From the NCBI GenBank assembly GCA_018873245.2, contig JAEMBT020000008.1:3830001-3894000 (forward strand): a stretch of 64,000 bases of DNA. The letters are read 5' to 3'. The stretch comes from Archegozetes longisetosus (lineage: Eukaryota > Arthropoda > Arachnida > Sarcoptiformes > Trhypochthoniidae). The translations under genes were made by a program, and so were the position numbers. Below, in pieces: positions 11,310 to 26,018 of this stretch; within the stretch, counting starts at the first letter, position 1; every line of letters starts with the position of its first letter. The notes under the pieces were generated by a model that was not told where the DNA came from, did not search any database, and worked only from the letters and a program-made list of their open reading frames with translations.

Positions 11310-13052
11310 GGATTTCATGACTCTAATGTGAAGATAGAGAAAGTAGGGAAAGCGTGACAAATGATAGAGTGATATTTAGGATAGAGTGATGTTTAGGATC
11401 GGTCATATTTAGGATTTGTGTCCTATTTATGCAAAACGTTATGACGAGAACAGGGAGATCACTGTCTCCATTATAGAATAGTAAGAGTCACATCAAATGT
11501 CATGCAATACATTTGCATTTTGGCTTAAAGCACGTCTTTTCAGCTAAACTATAAGCAAAAAACTGTATTTTTATGTTACAAATCACTTTATGTTATGATG
11601 CATTTTAAATTCCAGTCTCATTTCCTCCAAAAGCTATCACATTATACGCTCAAAGTTGTTATCAAAGGGCTTATATAAGGACTTATATAAGGACTTTCAC
11701 TGACTTTGATGGAACCTAAAAATAAATTTATTGTTTTCTATTCCATTAACAAGAACTCCATTTATTTATCTTCAATTCATCACTAATGTATTGATAAATT
11801 GACTTCATGGCGTTTATTATTCATATCTTTTACTAACTAACCAGATTTGCTTTGGCCCAAATATTCATTAATCAAATCCTAATTTCATTACCAATGTTTC
11901 TGTTCAGTTCTTCTCATCTTGCATTCAATTTGAATACCACATAAATCAATGCATCAGAATCTCTGCTGATTTTCTTCATTAATATCTTATATACGAAAAA
12001 TGTGTCTATGCTAGAAATGCACTAACACTTATTATTGTACTTTTAATGATAGTAATACTAATAATAACTTCACTACTCATTTCAAACCCTCTAATAATTT
12101 CTTTTCGCTTTCACTCCTTCATCATTTGTCGATTTTTGAATTTGTTTTACGCTATGAAAAACTTTTTTCTATCTAAACCAACTTTGAGAAATCAATTTCA
12201 TTTGAGAAGACATTCAGCTTTTTAGATGTGAGGGAGTTTAATGCTTATGTTCACTTTAAAAGTTTTCAACATTTCAAGAGTTTCAACTATCGAGTTGAAA
12301 TCTGTCACATCTGTCACAAATTTTATGGGTCTTAAGTTCACGACAGGATGTGAAAGACCTGTGAATGACTTGAACTTTTGTTTTTCTTATATACTCCATT
12401 CTTAGCTAATATTTATCAAAGCTATCACAAATAAGTTAACTCAATCTTGTTCGTAGGTATTTTAAGAGAAATTTAGTGGTTTTTCAAATTACCTAGTCTT
12501 TTATATGAAAGTAATTTACTGTCATTTTACGATCCACTCATTCAAAGTGTAGCGTCAAGTGTTAATAATAGCAAATTTATAAAGTAGTCAAAGTGAAGTT
12601 TTCAGTTCAGTTTTCAAATATGTATAAACAGAGGAAGCTTTGAAGGGAAGATATAAGTTATGCTTTGGATTTTGATAATATTAATGTGAAAATAGTTTGT
12701 CTTTGTTATCTTTAAATTAGATGTTATATTCGGAAGTAATTACCAGCGCTTCTCCCAAAAAAGCATTAGGTGCTCGAATTTAGGTATACCTGCCTCATGC
12801 TAATTACTAATACCTTCAGAAGAGATTCATGTTCTGGAGATCGTATTAATGACTACTTGATATCTTGATAGCCGAATCTGACAGTTGTTTTCAATGTATT
12901 GATTAAGTCGCTTTGATTTGTAATGCTTAGAGCTATCATTAAAGCTGGTTTTGTCAGTGCTTTCATCAAACAGCAAGATATTGACATTAATTAATGCGAC
13001 TGTTATTTAAAACCATTTCTTAACTATAGGTTTCACATTTGAAGTATTCTTA

Positions 13053-13193
13053 CAGTTAAACCTGCCTAACTTGAATATGCAGTTAAGTGGTTTTTATAAA
13101 ACAGTATAACAATACCATAGAAAAACATGGCTTAATTATTATCGATTTTTAAAAACCACTTAACTACATGCGAATATGAGACAGACTTGACTA
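13053..13193. mobile_element. Palindromic MITE, family B (TA target)
   Basis: The left end CAGTTAAACCTGCCTAACTT mirrors the right end (inverse of TAGTCAAGTCTGTCTCATAT). TA lies on both sides. The centre pairs AGTGGTTTTTATAA with TTTTTAAAAACCACTTAACT, so the whole unit can fold. Sister copies are at 23331-23466 and 28844-28977, of 134-141 bp. Confidence 0.65.
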
Positions 13194-14525
13194 TACTTTA
13201 ATAATGGAATACTTATTTGTTAGCAAAACGAGTCTTGCATTATTAGAAATGCATACAAATTGACTTTAGAGTGCTATTGCGTGCTGTCTCTAACTCAAAT
13301 AACAACAGACAGCACTTTACAGGACTGAACCGGCGAAATATGAAATGAAATATGAATTTATTGTATCACAATTCAGGTTAATTTATTGATGAATATGCAA
13401 AAACTAATTTTCATGAATTTTAAATCAAGTCTATCCGCTTTATGATAGAATGATTTATATTCGTTTATGCATTATGTAATACGAGCCTAACTATTATATC
13501 AAATAAATAGCTGAAAACCCAACACTCAACTATTATTTCTTCTTTAACTTTACGCCATTTCCCACTTCGAAGGGATGGCACCAGTTATGTGCTAAGAATG
13601 GATAGATTGAGAAGAAAAGCGAGAAAAGATGCGATAACTTAGAAGTTGGAAAAGCTATGCGCCTGAAGTGGTTTTTGCTTATGCAAAAACGAACAACTCA
13701 ACCATTGATCAGATGTGCTCAACTAAGTATAGCCCAATTCACTGCTTCTGCTTCTCTTCCTCAAGCAGTCCAATCCCTTTCTAGTTTCTCATTTTAGTTG
13801 TCCACTTCTTTTATTAGTCTTCGAGACGTAGTTCTTGTTATAACTCTTTGTTTTCGACTATCAAAACACTATCGAAACAGCTTTGGTTGTCTTCTCATTA
13901 AAAGTAAGTATAAAAACTGAACTTCTTTTCTATTACTCGGTTCAAAACAACTGATTATATATTTTAAAAATACCAGATATCGAAATCCTTCTAATTTTTC
14001 TAATGTTTGATTTTAAATTTAATTTTTCAATCGATTGAAACTTCAAGGTTTCTAAAATTTGAATGTAAAGTACTTTTTAAGTTTGAGACTTAGCCAGATT
14101 TTTATGCAGAACTTTAGTTGAAAAAAACAAAAACTGAAAAAATGTAAAAACTGAAAATAATTGATTAGAGTTTATTAGTAAAGAAATACCAGTAATAAAT
14201 TTCCATCGATCAAACTTTCATAACTTTACACTCGACTGAAATTGAATAGACGTTTTATGATGAAAATTGATAATCTGACCACAACAATTCTATTCTGTAG
14301 ATTTGAAAGTTTTTTCTCTACTACTATTTCCACATATTTTTCTATTGAATACTCTGTTTTTCACTATTGACTATCGATTAGAGCGAATTATTGACCATAT
14401 ATGAAACCCAATTTTTGAAGTGACTTACTTTTGAAATTGCGATTCTCTATAGTTCACGTAAAATATAATATCTATTATCGGCTGCAGATATAAGAGATGG
14501 TGGTTTCCGAATAAATGATAATATA

Positions 14526-17500
14526 ATGGATGTCAAAAGTGGTGTAGAGAGTAGTGCACAGAAATGTGAGCTGACATCTAATGTAACTCTTGATTCGGAC
14601 AAAGAAATAGCTAATAATAGTGAGTGCGATAGAAGACGCTTTTACGAGAGAGAACACAATAATAAAGAAACGCTTGAAAACTACACGGAAGTAGTTCATA
14701 ACCTCTCCTCTAATCACAGAAAGGCTTCTGCATTGTCTTCATCTCAATTTCATGCCAGATTTGCTGATAGTGAAGACGCGATTAATGAGGAAAACCAAAT
14801 CGAAAGACCTAACTCAACAAAACTTAATGAGAAAATAGAATCAATGGTATCTCCAGAAAGACATCGTTTGAATAACCAGAAGTCAAATAACACAATCCCA
14901 TCTTCGGTAGAGTACAAGACGTCAAAACTGCAGATGCACTACTATCCAGAAGGTGGGTATGGTTGGGTGGTAGTGTTTTGTGCCATGTTTTGTAATGTTA
15001 TAACATCTGGACTTCAACTTTCGTTTGGAATCTTTTTGATGCATTTGATTAAACAACCTTTTGGTCGTGAAAAGTATATGTCTGCAGGTAAGTAAAGTTC
15101 GTATTTTTCACACACATTTCACACAAAAAGTCATGTTTAACCATTTCTAGGCAGACTAAGGCCTATAAGTTTTGCAATCAAGCTCACTACTTATAGCTTC
15201 AAACCTATACGTTTGAGTTTATTTCCTAATAATTTGAGTTCATTCTCCAATAATTTCTGCTTAAACTATCTCTCAGAGCAGCCTCAGTGGACGAAATCTG
15301 AGATAATCAATGTAATCAATTAAATTAATAGATGCCTAAATGTCACTATAAGTTACTCTTTATTTATTTTGAACTATCAGAAGGTTCCAATCAAAGCTAA
15401 TAAAGAATTTTGAAATTGAAAAGCAGAAGATTTAAATTATCTAAGAAGTAGTTTATACAACTAGAGAAAAGTTGATGTTTATTATGAAACGAGCAAAAGT
15501 TTCGTTTTATAACGATAAGCTAACATAAAGTAAAATAAATTTTGAATAAAAAATTTCAATAATAAAAGGAAGCTTTTGTGTACAAATATGAGCCTCTATT
15601 TATATATATATATTTAGAGATATCATGGTAGAAAATATAAATCGAGTCAATTGCACATCGTTAGCATTAACACACTTTATGGATGCTTTATTGACTTTTT
15701 ACTTAACATAGATTTTTAATGCGAGAAACTTTTCGATAATAGTTTTGGAACACAATAAGCATAAATAAAACTTTTGCCATTTACGCCAAAAGCTATATTG
15801 AGTTAATGTCCCTAAGTTTCTATTAATAATATCTGAAATTATGCTCCAACTCTCACCAACAGTAGGCAAACGCGTATTTGTTCGTCGAATGCTATTTCTT
15901 AGCGATAATTAAGGCGATAAAAGAAACAATTGCTGACAATTGAAAAGTTATTCAGAACCAATTTGATTACAAAACAACAGACATTTACCTCATTATTTTG
16001 CTGTAAATTGAAACATTTATTAATATTTTCCCTAACTATCGAGTCTATAATCGTATTTTTAAAAATCTTGAATTTAATTTTCTTTCCAATTGCATACCAC
16101 AACAAGTTTGAGGAATATTTTATCAGTTCAGTGAAGAGTTGTTCTTAAGATGAACTCCATTTTCAAATGCGTTCAAGTATTAGCAATAGTTTGTAAAAAA
16201 TTTAGAGATTTTCTTCATAAAACTTTAAATCTTGGGATAAATGTTTTGAGTTTAATTCAAATCGATTATTAAATATCGCTCAAGCCTGTTTTCAACTCAA
16301 GTTTGTGCCAACAAAATCGTGTTCAGTTCAGATTATTTGAGTTGAACTTTCATCTTATCGTTTGGCTAAATCCTCAAACAAATTAGTAAACTCACAATAA
16401 AGACTTGTTTTTTCGGAATGCTTCTATCTAATTAAGGGCATAAATTATTCGTAACATTTAATTAATGAGCTAAGATTTGAAGTTAGAGACTGACCAGTGA
16501 GTGATATTTTATGAGTAAGTCATAGTTTTATATGAATTAAACATGTATTGTGTGTATTTGTGCGCAACATGAGACGCGACCAAAGATAAACTGTTATCTT
16601 TGGCATTAACTACTAGTGAGTAATTGATTGTATCAAAACTATAATTTGTTCGTATAAATTATTTGGAGTCTAAACTGCTCCGAAAATTAGTTGACTCAAT
16701 AAAAATCTATCACTTCGGTTTCAGTTACCATTTATTCTATTCCTATTTGATTCAAGTGTTTGAGCAATAAAAATAATTATACGTCACAATAAGAATTGAT
16801 TAATGAAAATCCTGTCTCCATAAAAAAATAATTTAAATCTCCGACTAAAACTATAGTACAGCCGAACTCAAATAAGCGTTACAATCGATCGCCTACTAAT
16901 ATCATATCAGATGTGAGTTCATCTTAAGCTGTTTTAAAACAAAAGCTATTGAAAAATAATTTGCAAACGGTTTTTATCTCCATGAAGATATTAGCCCCAA
17001 GTTTTGTGTTGATTTTGCCCTTAATCTGTCATTTAGACCATTAGACTACTAAAAGCAAAGACCATTAATTTAGATAGCGTTTTAATGATTTTATTTCAGC
17101 TGACTTTATTATAAGGTCAAAAAATAATTTTAAAAACATTAGTTACACATATCTTTAAAATCTATGTTTTCACAAGCATGACAATTATCTGCTATTTACT
17201 TTAACTCAGAGGCTCAATTCAAAGACTTTTTGAATTTGTCTGTACAGTGTGTAATAGTTGTGTTAATCGATGTGATGCCTAACTATTAAGTTGCCGATTA
17301 GGAGAAGATGAGCTGATGTTTCGGTTATACTTTAAAGCTTTAAGAATTAACATACAGTAAACAAGATTTAATAATAAGCTTGGGCTGCATTTAACAGGAT
17401 AGAAGAGAAGCAGCTTTTTTAAATGCTAATGCATTATCTTTGAAACCGCACTGCTTTTCTCAATCGTGCAAATGCTAATAATAGCAGAACTGATTCTATT

Positions 17501-20500
17501 TCTTCAGGAAAAATATTTCTACGATTCAAAGAAGCTATTTCTGAGAATATATTTCTGTGAATATATTTCTTAGAACATATTTTCTCTATCTATTCAAATA
17601 TTCATATACTTAACTGAATTTCATAATCACAATCTCCTCAAAGCATTTGATATACATTCTTACAGACAAACATGTATCTCATTTGTTCTAACATTTATTT
17701 ATTTCAGTTTTAGCATTTCGACTGAAAACAACTTATTTAATAGATGAGTTGAAATTAATGATCGCATTATTGTGTGCTTTCTATGCTTAACTATGTTTTG
17801 TACGCCTGTTTGCTATTTATCTGAAGTGTTCACCTTTAACTTAATATATAACTAGAATATGAAACACATAGTGAGTTAAGAAATAAACGTACGGAACTGA
17901 GAAGCATGTTTTCATAACATTTATATGTGTAATGGTCCCACATATTAATCGTTATATTATCATAATTGTAGCCAATAGAGACAGGATTGCAATTTATACT
18001 TTCATAAAGTAGTTGGTATTTTTCAAATTGAACTCTACATTTTTTAGTTATCTTGCCTTAAAAGCAAACTTAATTGAAGAGAACTGAAGTCGTAAAAACT
18101 TATAACGCACTTAACTCCCTAATGGTTTGATCGAAATATGAAGTATAAATTCGTTATTTACTGAAAATATCACTAAATATTCATTCAGATAAGTCTGGTT
18201 AGAATCGATTTTTGGCACATTCGGGTTAATGCTCTAAAATAAATCGAATGAAACAAAAGTAGGACTCAATTGGTGTTTTTGATCTCTAAACTGATGGCTG
18301 TTTTGGTCGATAATCAAATACATAAACGGTCAGCAGGTGTTTCATTACATAGAACACATTCTAATGGCTATTGTATGTAAGATTCATCAACTCGTTAGTC
18401 GAAAATGAGTTACTTTAGCTTTGATCACAAAAACATGTAAAGAGACTACTTTTGCGTTCAATTTATTAAGACATAAATTTAATCATTTATGGTAATTCAT
18501 GCTTTAGTTGATGTAGTGGCTATTTGTTAGAGCCTTAGAGGACTAGAATAATAGAGTTATATAATGGTCTCATCTCTCATTTTTATGGCTCTGTCAACAA
18601 TTTTAAAGCTATTTTTATTTGGACTTCACCAAAATTGCAAATAATTTTAAAGTTGTATATCATGAAACTGTAGGTACACTCAAAAACTTAACAATCCTCG
18701 ATAGCAACCAGAAGTGATGCGCTATAATAGTATTCTTTCCATCAGATCATAATATATTCAGATATAGAGAGAAGCTTATAGAATATTCAAAATGGTAATA
18801 GAAACAAATCTAAAACCAAGTTAGGAAACAAAATTGATGTGCAGCACATGTATGCTGACACAGCAATAGTGTTGTTGTTGTTGTTGCTATGTTAGACTAT
18901 TAAGTTTTGAACTATAGTTTAAATTAGATTATATAAGAAAGCGTGTTCTAGAATGCATGACTTGTTGGCTGGTGTTGTACTCCAATTAACATTGAGACTT
19001 CATACATATCAAATTTGCTTGTGTAGGCATTGGCGGTCATCAACTCTGCTCACTTCTCAGATGCAATATATTAATATTTAGTCGGGTCACTGCTATAAAG
19101 TTGTGTCTGTAATGTTATTTTAATTACAGATAGAACTTTATAGCACTGACACGACGATATATTGAAATATTAAAATTTGTTTTTATTGAAACTACTAACT
19201 GAAAAGGAGATAAAATAACAGTTCGTGCTTATTATCTCACATTAAGACTATATTACTGCCAGTTCGAGGTTTGACTTCAACTTTTTATTATTCAATCAAA
19301 TCCTACATTCAAATAGATATCAAAATATGACTTCAAGCATTTTTAGTGAAACAATTATTTGCTAACACGTATTGAGAAAAGATTTGAATAACTATGAATT
19401 CAACGTCTTATTCAAAGTCACACAACATGTCTTATTCAAAGCTATTCAGCATATGTGCGATTTTCATATAATGCATTCATTATTTTCTCTAAAGTTTGAT
19501 TTGCTATTATAGCCAAAGGCATTGATAATTATAGAAACGCTTAGTGTAAAACTACTGATACTTTTGTATGGTTTGATTCTCCATCTTGAAATGTTGAAAA
19601 TTTATGCAAATTAAGCCGTAATGAGGTAGATATGCATTAAAATAGTAGTAAAAACAAGTGGAATCAAAGATTAATGTTTAATTTATTCCATTGATTATTC
19701 ATTACGAAGATGAGTTGATTTTACTTTTAGAAAAACCCCATCACTCCTTAATTGTTTGATAAGAAAATAACAACTCTATATAAACGTTCATTTGATCAGT
19801 AGCTTTTTAATGCGTTTCCTAATTTTTCTAATTCATTTGAACCTATCGGAAAATTGCTTTTCATCTTTGAAATCGAGTTTCAATAAAACTCAACATGTTT
19901 AGCCTAAATGACTGAGCATATCATCGAGAACTATATAACCTATCGATACATTAAAGTATGGCTCAGTTCACAAAAATCCATATTAAACTTCTAAAAATAA
20001 CATATTGAATATTTAAGTGATGAATTGCTCTTTATTGATTTGTACAGTTAAGGACATTAGAATGATACATAGCTATAAGTAGAGCACAGTTGCCATATCA
20101 CTCTCACTATCATGTACATCAATTTGAATCTAATTTTTAATTTTAATTCTCTTTTTTGTCTAAAATGATTAAATTTGAATCACATATTACGAGAATGGTT
20201 ATAGTTTGATAGAAATATTGGTATAGGAGAGAATTATTTCTGGTAGCTATAAATCATTTAAGACGATGAATTCTGACTGTATTGGCTAGCCGTTAAGCTC
20301 GTGCATAGTTATCGCATAACTGAAGTGTTTTCACTCAAACTTAATTCGAATAATTGAAATTGATGAATAGTTTTAGAGCAGTTGAGAAATGATCAATAAT
20401 GAGAAAGTAGCAATTATAGCAATTATATATTTGGAAAAGATTTGAAAACATATTTTACTTATATCTACTATAGTAGTGGATAATTCTATACGTTGTTATT

Positions 20501-23500
20501 GTAAAATATTTACCTTGAAACAACTGTTCACTTAACATATAATCAATTTACTTTATCTCAAATTGTCTTCTATTCAAAAGGCTATAATTGTAATTTTCTT
20601 ATTTAAATTTATGTTTTCATTGCAAGCTTTTATTCAACTTCAATCATTGTCTCGCATATTATTAATAGATTATGTTTTTCAAGCCTCCATTTTTATGCTT
20701 GGGTTCATGTAATTTATGCTAAATATTATATTTGCTAGTTTAATAACTTTAGTCGAGACAAACAATTTTATATCATCTAAACTGGTATAAATTAGTTTTC
20801 TCACATTTAAATTGAAAAACTGAAAAAATGTCATCTCATTTATTTGAAAACTTTGAAAGTTTCAAAATTTCAGTATTATCAAAAGAGAAATAACTAAAAA
20901 ATAAAGTATGAAAACTAGGTATAGGAATGAAGCGTTAAGCTAGAACAATAAGCAAATTAAGCGTAAAATTAGCTGAACAGATAGATGGTTAATTCTGAAA
21001 GAGTTGATAGTATTTATAGTGTAACGTTTAATGAGTATAAGTGATGAGTAGTGAGTAGAGTATGAGTATGAATAGATAGATGCAGTAGTGTTAATCTGAT
21101 ATAGTGAGTTAGAGATCAATATATCTTATCTTATAAGTTGCCAACATAATGACAAGATGCATTTTACAATAAATCTCACAATACTAGTAGTCGGTCATAA
21201 ATCTTGTATAACACCATCTTAAATCATAGGCTGATTGTGTGACAGATTTGGCTGAGTCTATTCGATTATAGATTAAATATAGGATTTTGCATTCAGTCTT
21301 AAAAACCTAACAATTTTATGGCTTTATATTCTTTATGTGTTGTATAGTTTCACTAAAGGTTAGAAATAGAAATTACACAAAAAAAACATTTTAAGAATAG
21401 AGTAGATTTGTTTGGCTTTTAAATTATACAGTAAAGCATTTTTTCTCTAAACAGAACATATCTTTATTCAACAGAAAAGTGATTTTCTAGAACTGCAGAA
21501 GTGATCGAAGACTAGATATTAAATGATAGTTTTCATTCGTCTGTTTGTTGACTGCATTATTATTTGAAAATATTTGATGACAAATGTAATCAAAATCTGG
21601 AGTAACGATCATAATAGCTTTGTTGATTCCTAGCTTGAGTGACATTAAGAACTGAATAAGTGAAAAGTTGGATCTTATTAAATAAAGATTCACTGCATTG
21701 AAACCTTATTTCAAAATAAGCTTCAATTTAGATCCTTCTGAAAGCTATAAAGAGATAAATTCAATCAAACAGTATTTCAATTGAAAGAAAATAAATTACT
21801 TTTTAAGCTGAAAATTGATGTTATATGAAAATATTATTTTAGACACAAATTTTCTTCAATACATGTCATAAGGACTTAAGTTTGATGATTGAGTGAAATG
21901 AAAGCTGATTGAGAATTGATATATTTATAGTATGGTTGGGTTCGTTATCGTTATGTCTGTCATACTTTATATCTCCCGTAATCGTTTCGTGGTGTAGAAG
22001 AAAGAGCGCGAGACTGACAGCAATCGCAGGGGGTCTGGTGTCTTCTCTGGGTTGTCTGTTTGCATCATTTGGGTCTCAATTTCATCAAGTATTCCTCAGT
22101 TATGGTATTTTTCTGTCGATCGGGATTGGTGTGGCTAGAGAGTCTTCAAACTTGATGGTCGGACAATATTTCAAAAGGAAGAGAAGCTTTGTTGAAATAT
22201 TTGTTCAGAGCTCAGTTGGCATTGGAGTCGCAATAATGTCACCACTTCTCGACTGGAGTATTGGGTAAACAATTTCAAACTTATATCACATTAACTCCTC
22301 ATATAATATAAGACATATTGATTTGATTGTTAGCTAAGCTCATAAATGACAGAAGAACTTAATTGAGTTTAGACCTATTTTGTGTCTAACCTGACACCAA
22401 TAATAAGAGTTTAATTGAAGATTTATAAGAGATCATAAGACCTATGAGAGTTTATTCTACATTTTGAACAGTTTTAGGCACTGGAGAGCGGGGTTGCAAT
22501 TAATAACTTGTGCACTGTTTGCCACATTTATAATCGCAGTATTGTATAGACCTGCATCACTCTATCATCCTCAAAGAAGAGCTATTCTTCACCTTAAAAC
22601 ACAGCGACGAAAGATTAGAGAAAAAAATCCTCAAACGAATAAACCGCCGTTTTTTGATCTGACACCACTTAAGATGAGATCTTTACAAATGATTTTAGTT
22701 TCCACTGTCTTCTTCTCATTCGGTTATTTGTCACCACTCATCTATCTGGTAATATAGTTAAACAAAACCTTATTTTAATTCTCATTAAAGTTACAAATGT
22801 TGTTCATTAGACAAGTCTGACTCGTACTCAGAATCAAACATCAGTAAAAGAAGCTATTACTTCAACTATTATCTCACAAGATGTAGTGATTCCATCATCC
22901 ACAATCAATCTTCATATATATTTTGGGATCTCATTCGTGATCGGTGTAATACTGTTTGGATTCTTAACAGTCAATCGAAGTTCTCAATGTCGTATTAATC
23001 GTCAATATCTCTGCCAAACTTCGATGGTATTTACAGTACTATTGCTGATCGGTTTAATTTATCTGAATGATTATTACGGTTATGTCATATTTGTAATCGC
23101 TTATGGGATTGCGTTTGGATCGTTTCATTACACTAATAAAATGCTTGTTTACAGTATTATAAGAGCAAAGACTTTTGGCAGAGCATGGTCTTACGTGCAA
23201 TTCGGACAAAGTTTCGCTATATTGTTAGGCATTCCTATAACAGGTATGTGTCGTTAATCTTTTCTATAACAGGTATGTATTGGTTAGGCATTCCTATTGT
23301 ACAACAGGTATGAGTCTTTCAGCTCATTTACAGTCAAACTTCTCTTCACTCGCACTTAAGTATTTTTTACAAAACAATATAATAATCCCATAGAAAAACA
23401 TACTCATTTGTTATTAATTTTTTAAGAACCACATAACTTGACGTGAAAATTAGTCAGGCTAGACTGTATTAGTAAACCTAACATATTGCTAGCAATTTCG

Positions 23501-25512
23501 ATACCTAACATGTGAGATCTGTAGTTATACTAAACTTTTTTGTGATAGGATTTCAGCAGCTGATTCGTTAAAGAAACGAAATATCACTTTAGAGATGAGA
23601 TATCTGTTCACTGATTCTGACAGATCCTATTCAATAGATTATTTCTAACAATCTTTTCTAGTCGAAACTCATTTCCTCCTGTAGTCCCTATTTTGTAAAG
23701 CTCCAAAATTCTTGTAAATGACAACTCAATTTGATTTGAAGTCACTTCAGTGTATAAATTGTTTATAGTATGAAAACATTTTTAATAACTCGATATTTCT
23801 TCGTGGAGAAATCAAAACTCTATGAAGCCTTATTGATTGTCAAGTTATCTGTCATATCGCAAAGCAGTCATATTTATAAATCATGTGATTTTAGCCAATT
23901 TTCTTCTTTCAAATGACCAACTTATATAACAAACATCATATATCTAAATGTATGATTAATGACTGTCCATTAAATGCGCAACCAAATAGTTGATTCATTT
24001 TTAGTACTACAACAGTGACGACAAACAAAACAAAATATGTTCGCAGCTCTCCATTCGTTCCAAGCGAAACACTAATAATAGCTTAAAATATTTGACAAAA
24101 TTTCTTTTATCTCGTCAATTGAAAATAGATTTTGTTGTTTCAGGTTATATAAACAATTGGTTGGATGAAAGCAGTTATCACTACGGATTCGTGTTCTCAG
24201 CGATTTCATGCTTAATCGCTAGTTTAGTTCTTTGTGGACTGAATCCTGAGTCGAGAAATAACTCTAATAGTAAACTACACCCCTTCCATCAGCATTCATG
24301 TAATACATCTGAAACCAATAATTTGATTGGAATGGCAGCTAATAATCCAGGTTTCTTCTCAATCATATACTTCTCATTCATTAAATTTTATCCATTAAAA
24401 TATGTTTAGTTTTGAATATTTACCAAACCAAATCTCATTTTGTAGTTACACTCTCAAAGCTTAGTTCAAACAAGGTTATTCAATTTACTTACTTATTTAT
24501 TTAGTTATTCAAATTACCTCTCAATGCCTAGTAAAGAATTCTCTGCAAAACCTAAACACAAGTATATTTGATGACTTTAAAATGATGAGTAGCAACGAGA
24601 AATGATGCATCCTCGCGAACATTTTTATTATCTCACAATAATTCATATAGTACAAAACTAAGTTCTTAATCATTTTAGACAAGATAAGAAATAATAATTA
24701 AGAATTAAATTGATATTGATGCACATGACAAATAGAATAACACGGGAACAGTGTTAATCTCGTAGCTATGCGTTTTTTGAGTCAGTAAACTTTCATAAGT
24801 TTAATATTCCTAATGCTTTTCTCTCAACATAGATCTTATAAAATTTCTCCATTAGATCAAAGCCTTAACTATCTTCAGCTCGGTCTTGAATTTAGTTTCT
24901 GAAATTTGCATAAATTATCAATTTTTAGGTCTTGTCTTATTTATCTCAATTTACGTCTAAGAAACCATTTTGACAAAGCATAATCTAATAATTGATTATA
25001 TCTACTGATATCTGCTAAAAATTATGTTTACTTTATATTTCATAGTTGTAAACTATTCTCGATCTTCAGATTCTGGTGCGAATCTTATGGAAAACAGTCA
25101 TTGCTGCAACTGTGGAGAAAAATTGCTTTCAAATGACGACAGCCAAGGCTTCATTGAATATCAGGCCATCAAACTTGACGAATGCAGGCCTCCATCACCA
25201 AAGAGGAGTCGCATTGTTGATGATGAAGAGGAAGAAGATGACGAAGACTTTATACATGCGCCTGATTTAGGAACCTTTTTCAGCGACGAGTTATGTAATT
25301 ATTACTTACAAAACGATGGCGAAGAAGTGATGGCTCTTTATGACCCAAACATCGAATTAGTTAAGGAAAGAATTGTGTCTGACTGTGAGATCGCGACAAT
25401 TGATTTTTCACACCCGGGCAAGAATTTGATCTGTGATAACAGTGATGTCACACATACTAACCTTTTAAGAACTATAGAGACTGTGACTGAAGAGAGTTCG
25501 ACTATAGCTTGA
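14526..25512 (+). CDS. SLC16/monocarboxylate-transporter-like gene B (complete)
   Basis: The six exons are 14526-15087, 21931-22264, 22478-22748, 22811-23243, 24144-24350 and 25070-25512, with phases 1, 2, 0, 1 and 1, giving 749 residues. The polar N-tail (about 137 residues) leads into the SLC16 signature YPEGGYGWVVV at 141-150. Membrane segments follow, along with GQYFKRKRSFVEI, RPASLYHPQRRAILHL, a central loop, and RINRQYLCQ before the later helices. The C-tail carries HCCNCGEKLL and an acidic run DDEEEEDDED, as in gene A. The fourth intron (23244-24143) matches A's third intron in place and phase. The last intron splits the C-tail and has no counterpart in A, whose tail is one exon. Substrate is unknown; in this family it is a small monocarboxylate, aromatic amino acid or hormone, usually with H+. 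An AATAAA lies at 25731. Confidence 0.9.
18677..18890. mobile_element. Palindromic MITE, family C
   Basis: It starts CACTCAAAAACTTAACAATC after a TA, then GATAGCAACCAGAAGTGATG, matching the 11079 and 25786 copies. The right end runs into a GTT repeat (18872-18887) and is less clear. Confidence 0.55.
19071..19173. repeat. 103-bp imperfect palindrome
   Basis: Both arms contain CACTGCTATAAAGTT or its variant CAGTGCTATAAAGTT in inverse orientation and end in TTAATATTT. About 40 bases per arm can pair. It is probably a tiny MITE in the intron. Confidence 0.5.
23331..23466. mobile_element. Palindromic MITE, family B, inside intron 4 of transporter gene B
   Basis: The ends CAGTCAAACTTCTCTTCACT and the inverse of CAGTCTAGCCTGACTAATTT are flanked by TA on each side. 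The interior CCCATAGAAAAACATA is shared with the 13053 copy (CCATAGAAAAACATG). Confidence 0.65.
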
Positions 25513-25730
25513 AGTTTAAAGCTTGAAATATATAGTTTAAAGTATTTTTAAATTATACAATTTTGAAACTATAGGCAGCTGTGATATTCAAACTTATTAA
25601 TATTTCATATAAAAAATTTTAATTTTAACTTTCAAATTTTAAATTTTAAATTTCAACTTTTCTTTACTTCCTACCGCTTCTTTTAATAACTGCTTGGATA
25701 ATCACTCGACCAATCCATAAATGTTTTCAT

Positions 25731-25736
25731 AATAAA
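25731..25736 (+). terminator. AATAAA polyadenylation signal of transporter gene B
   Basis: The hexamer lies 219 bases after the stop at 25510-25512. The 3' UTR before it is AT-rich. Confidence 0.5.
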
Positions 25737-25785
25737 GTTTAATTAAAATTAATTAGTTGATTTTTCACATTGCCTTAAACTTTAA

Positions 25786-26018
25786 GTGCAGTCGAAGACT
25801 TAATAATCTGCGATAGCAACGAGAAAAAAGCTGTTCTTATGTCAACCTCTTTGTGTTGCCCATCGACTTGTTGAAAATTTGATTTGTAATTTGCTTTGAT
25901 TACCATATTGAATATTTAATGAGTTTGTTGGTACCTTCAGCATTATAATCTGATGGAAAGCATTCCATAACAAGGCATCACTTCTAGTTGCTATCAAAGA
26001 TTGTCAAATTATTGAGTG
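25786..26018. mobile_element. Palindromic MITE, family C (best-preserved copy)
   Basis: The left end GTGCAGTCGAAGACTTAATA (continuing ATCTGCGATAGCAAC) mirrors the right end GTTGCTATCAAAGATTGTCA, which ends in ATTGAGTG before TA. The arms are about 35-40 bp. No ORF is present. Confidence 0.65.

Larger units (their letters stand above)
9899..14525. other. Long intergenic spacer
   Basis: About 4.6 kb of AT-rich DNA before the second transporter gene. It holds two MITEs (11079-11309 and 13053-13193), listed separately. I see no exon, tRNA or conserved promoter element that I can support. Confidence 0.4.
15088..21930 (+). other. 6.8-kb first intron of transporter gene B
   Basis: The intron starts GTAAGT and ends TTTATAG. 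It contains a family C MITE (18677-18890), a palindrome (19071-19173) and a short TA run near 15600-15612. ORFs inside it are short and look random. First introns of this size often hold enhancers, but no specific site can be identified here. Confidence 0.6.
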
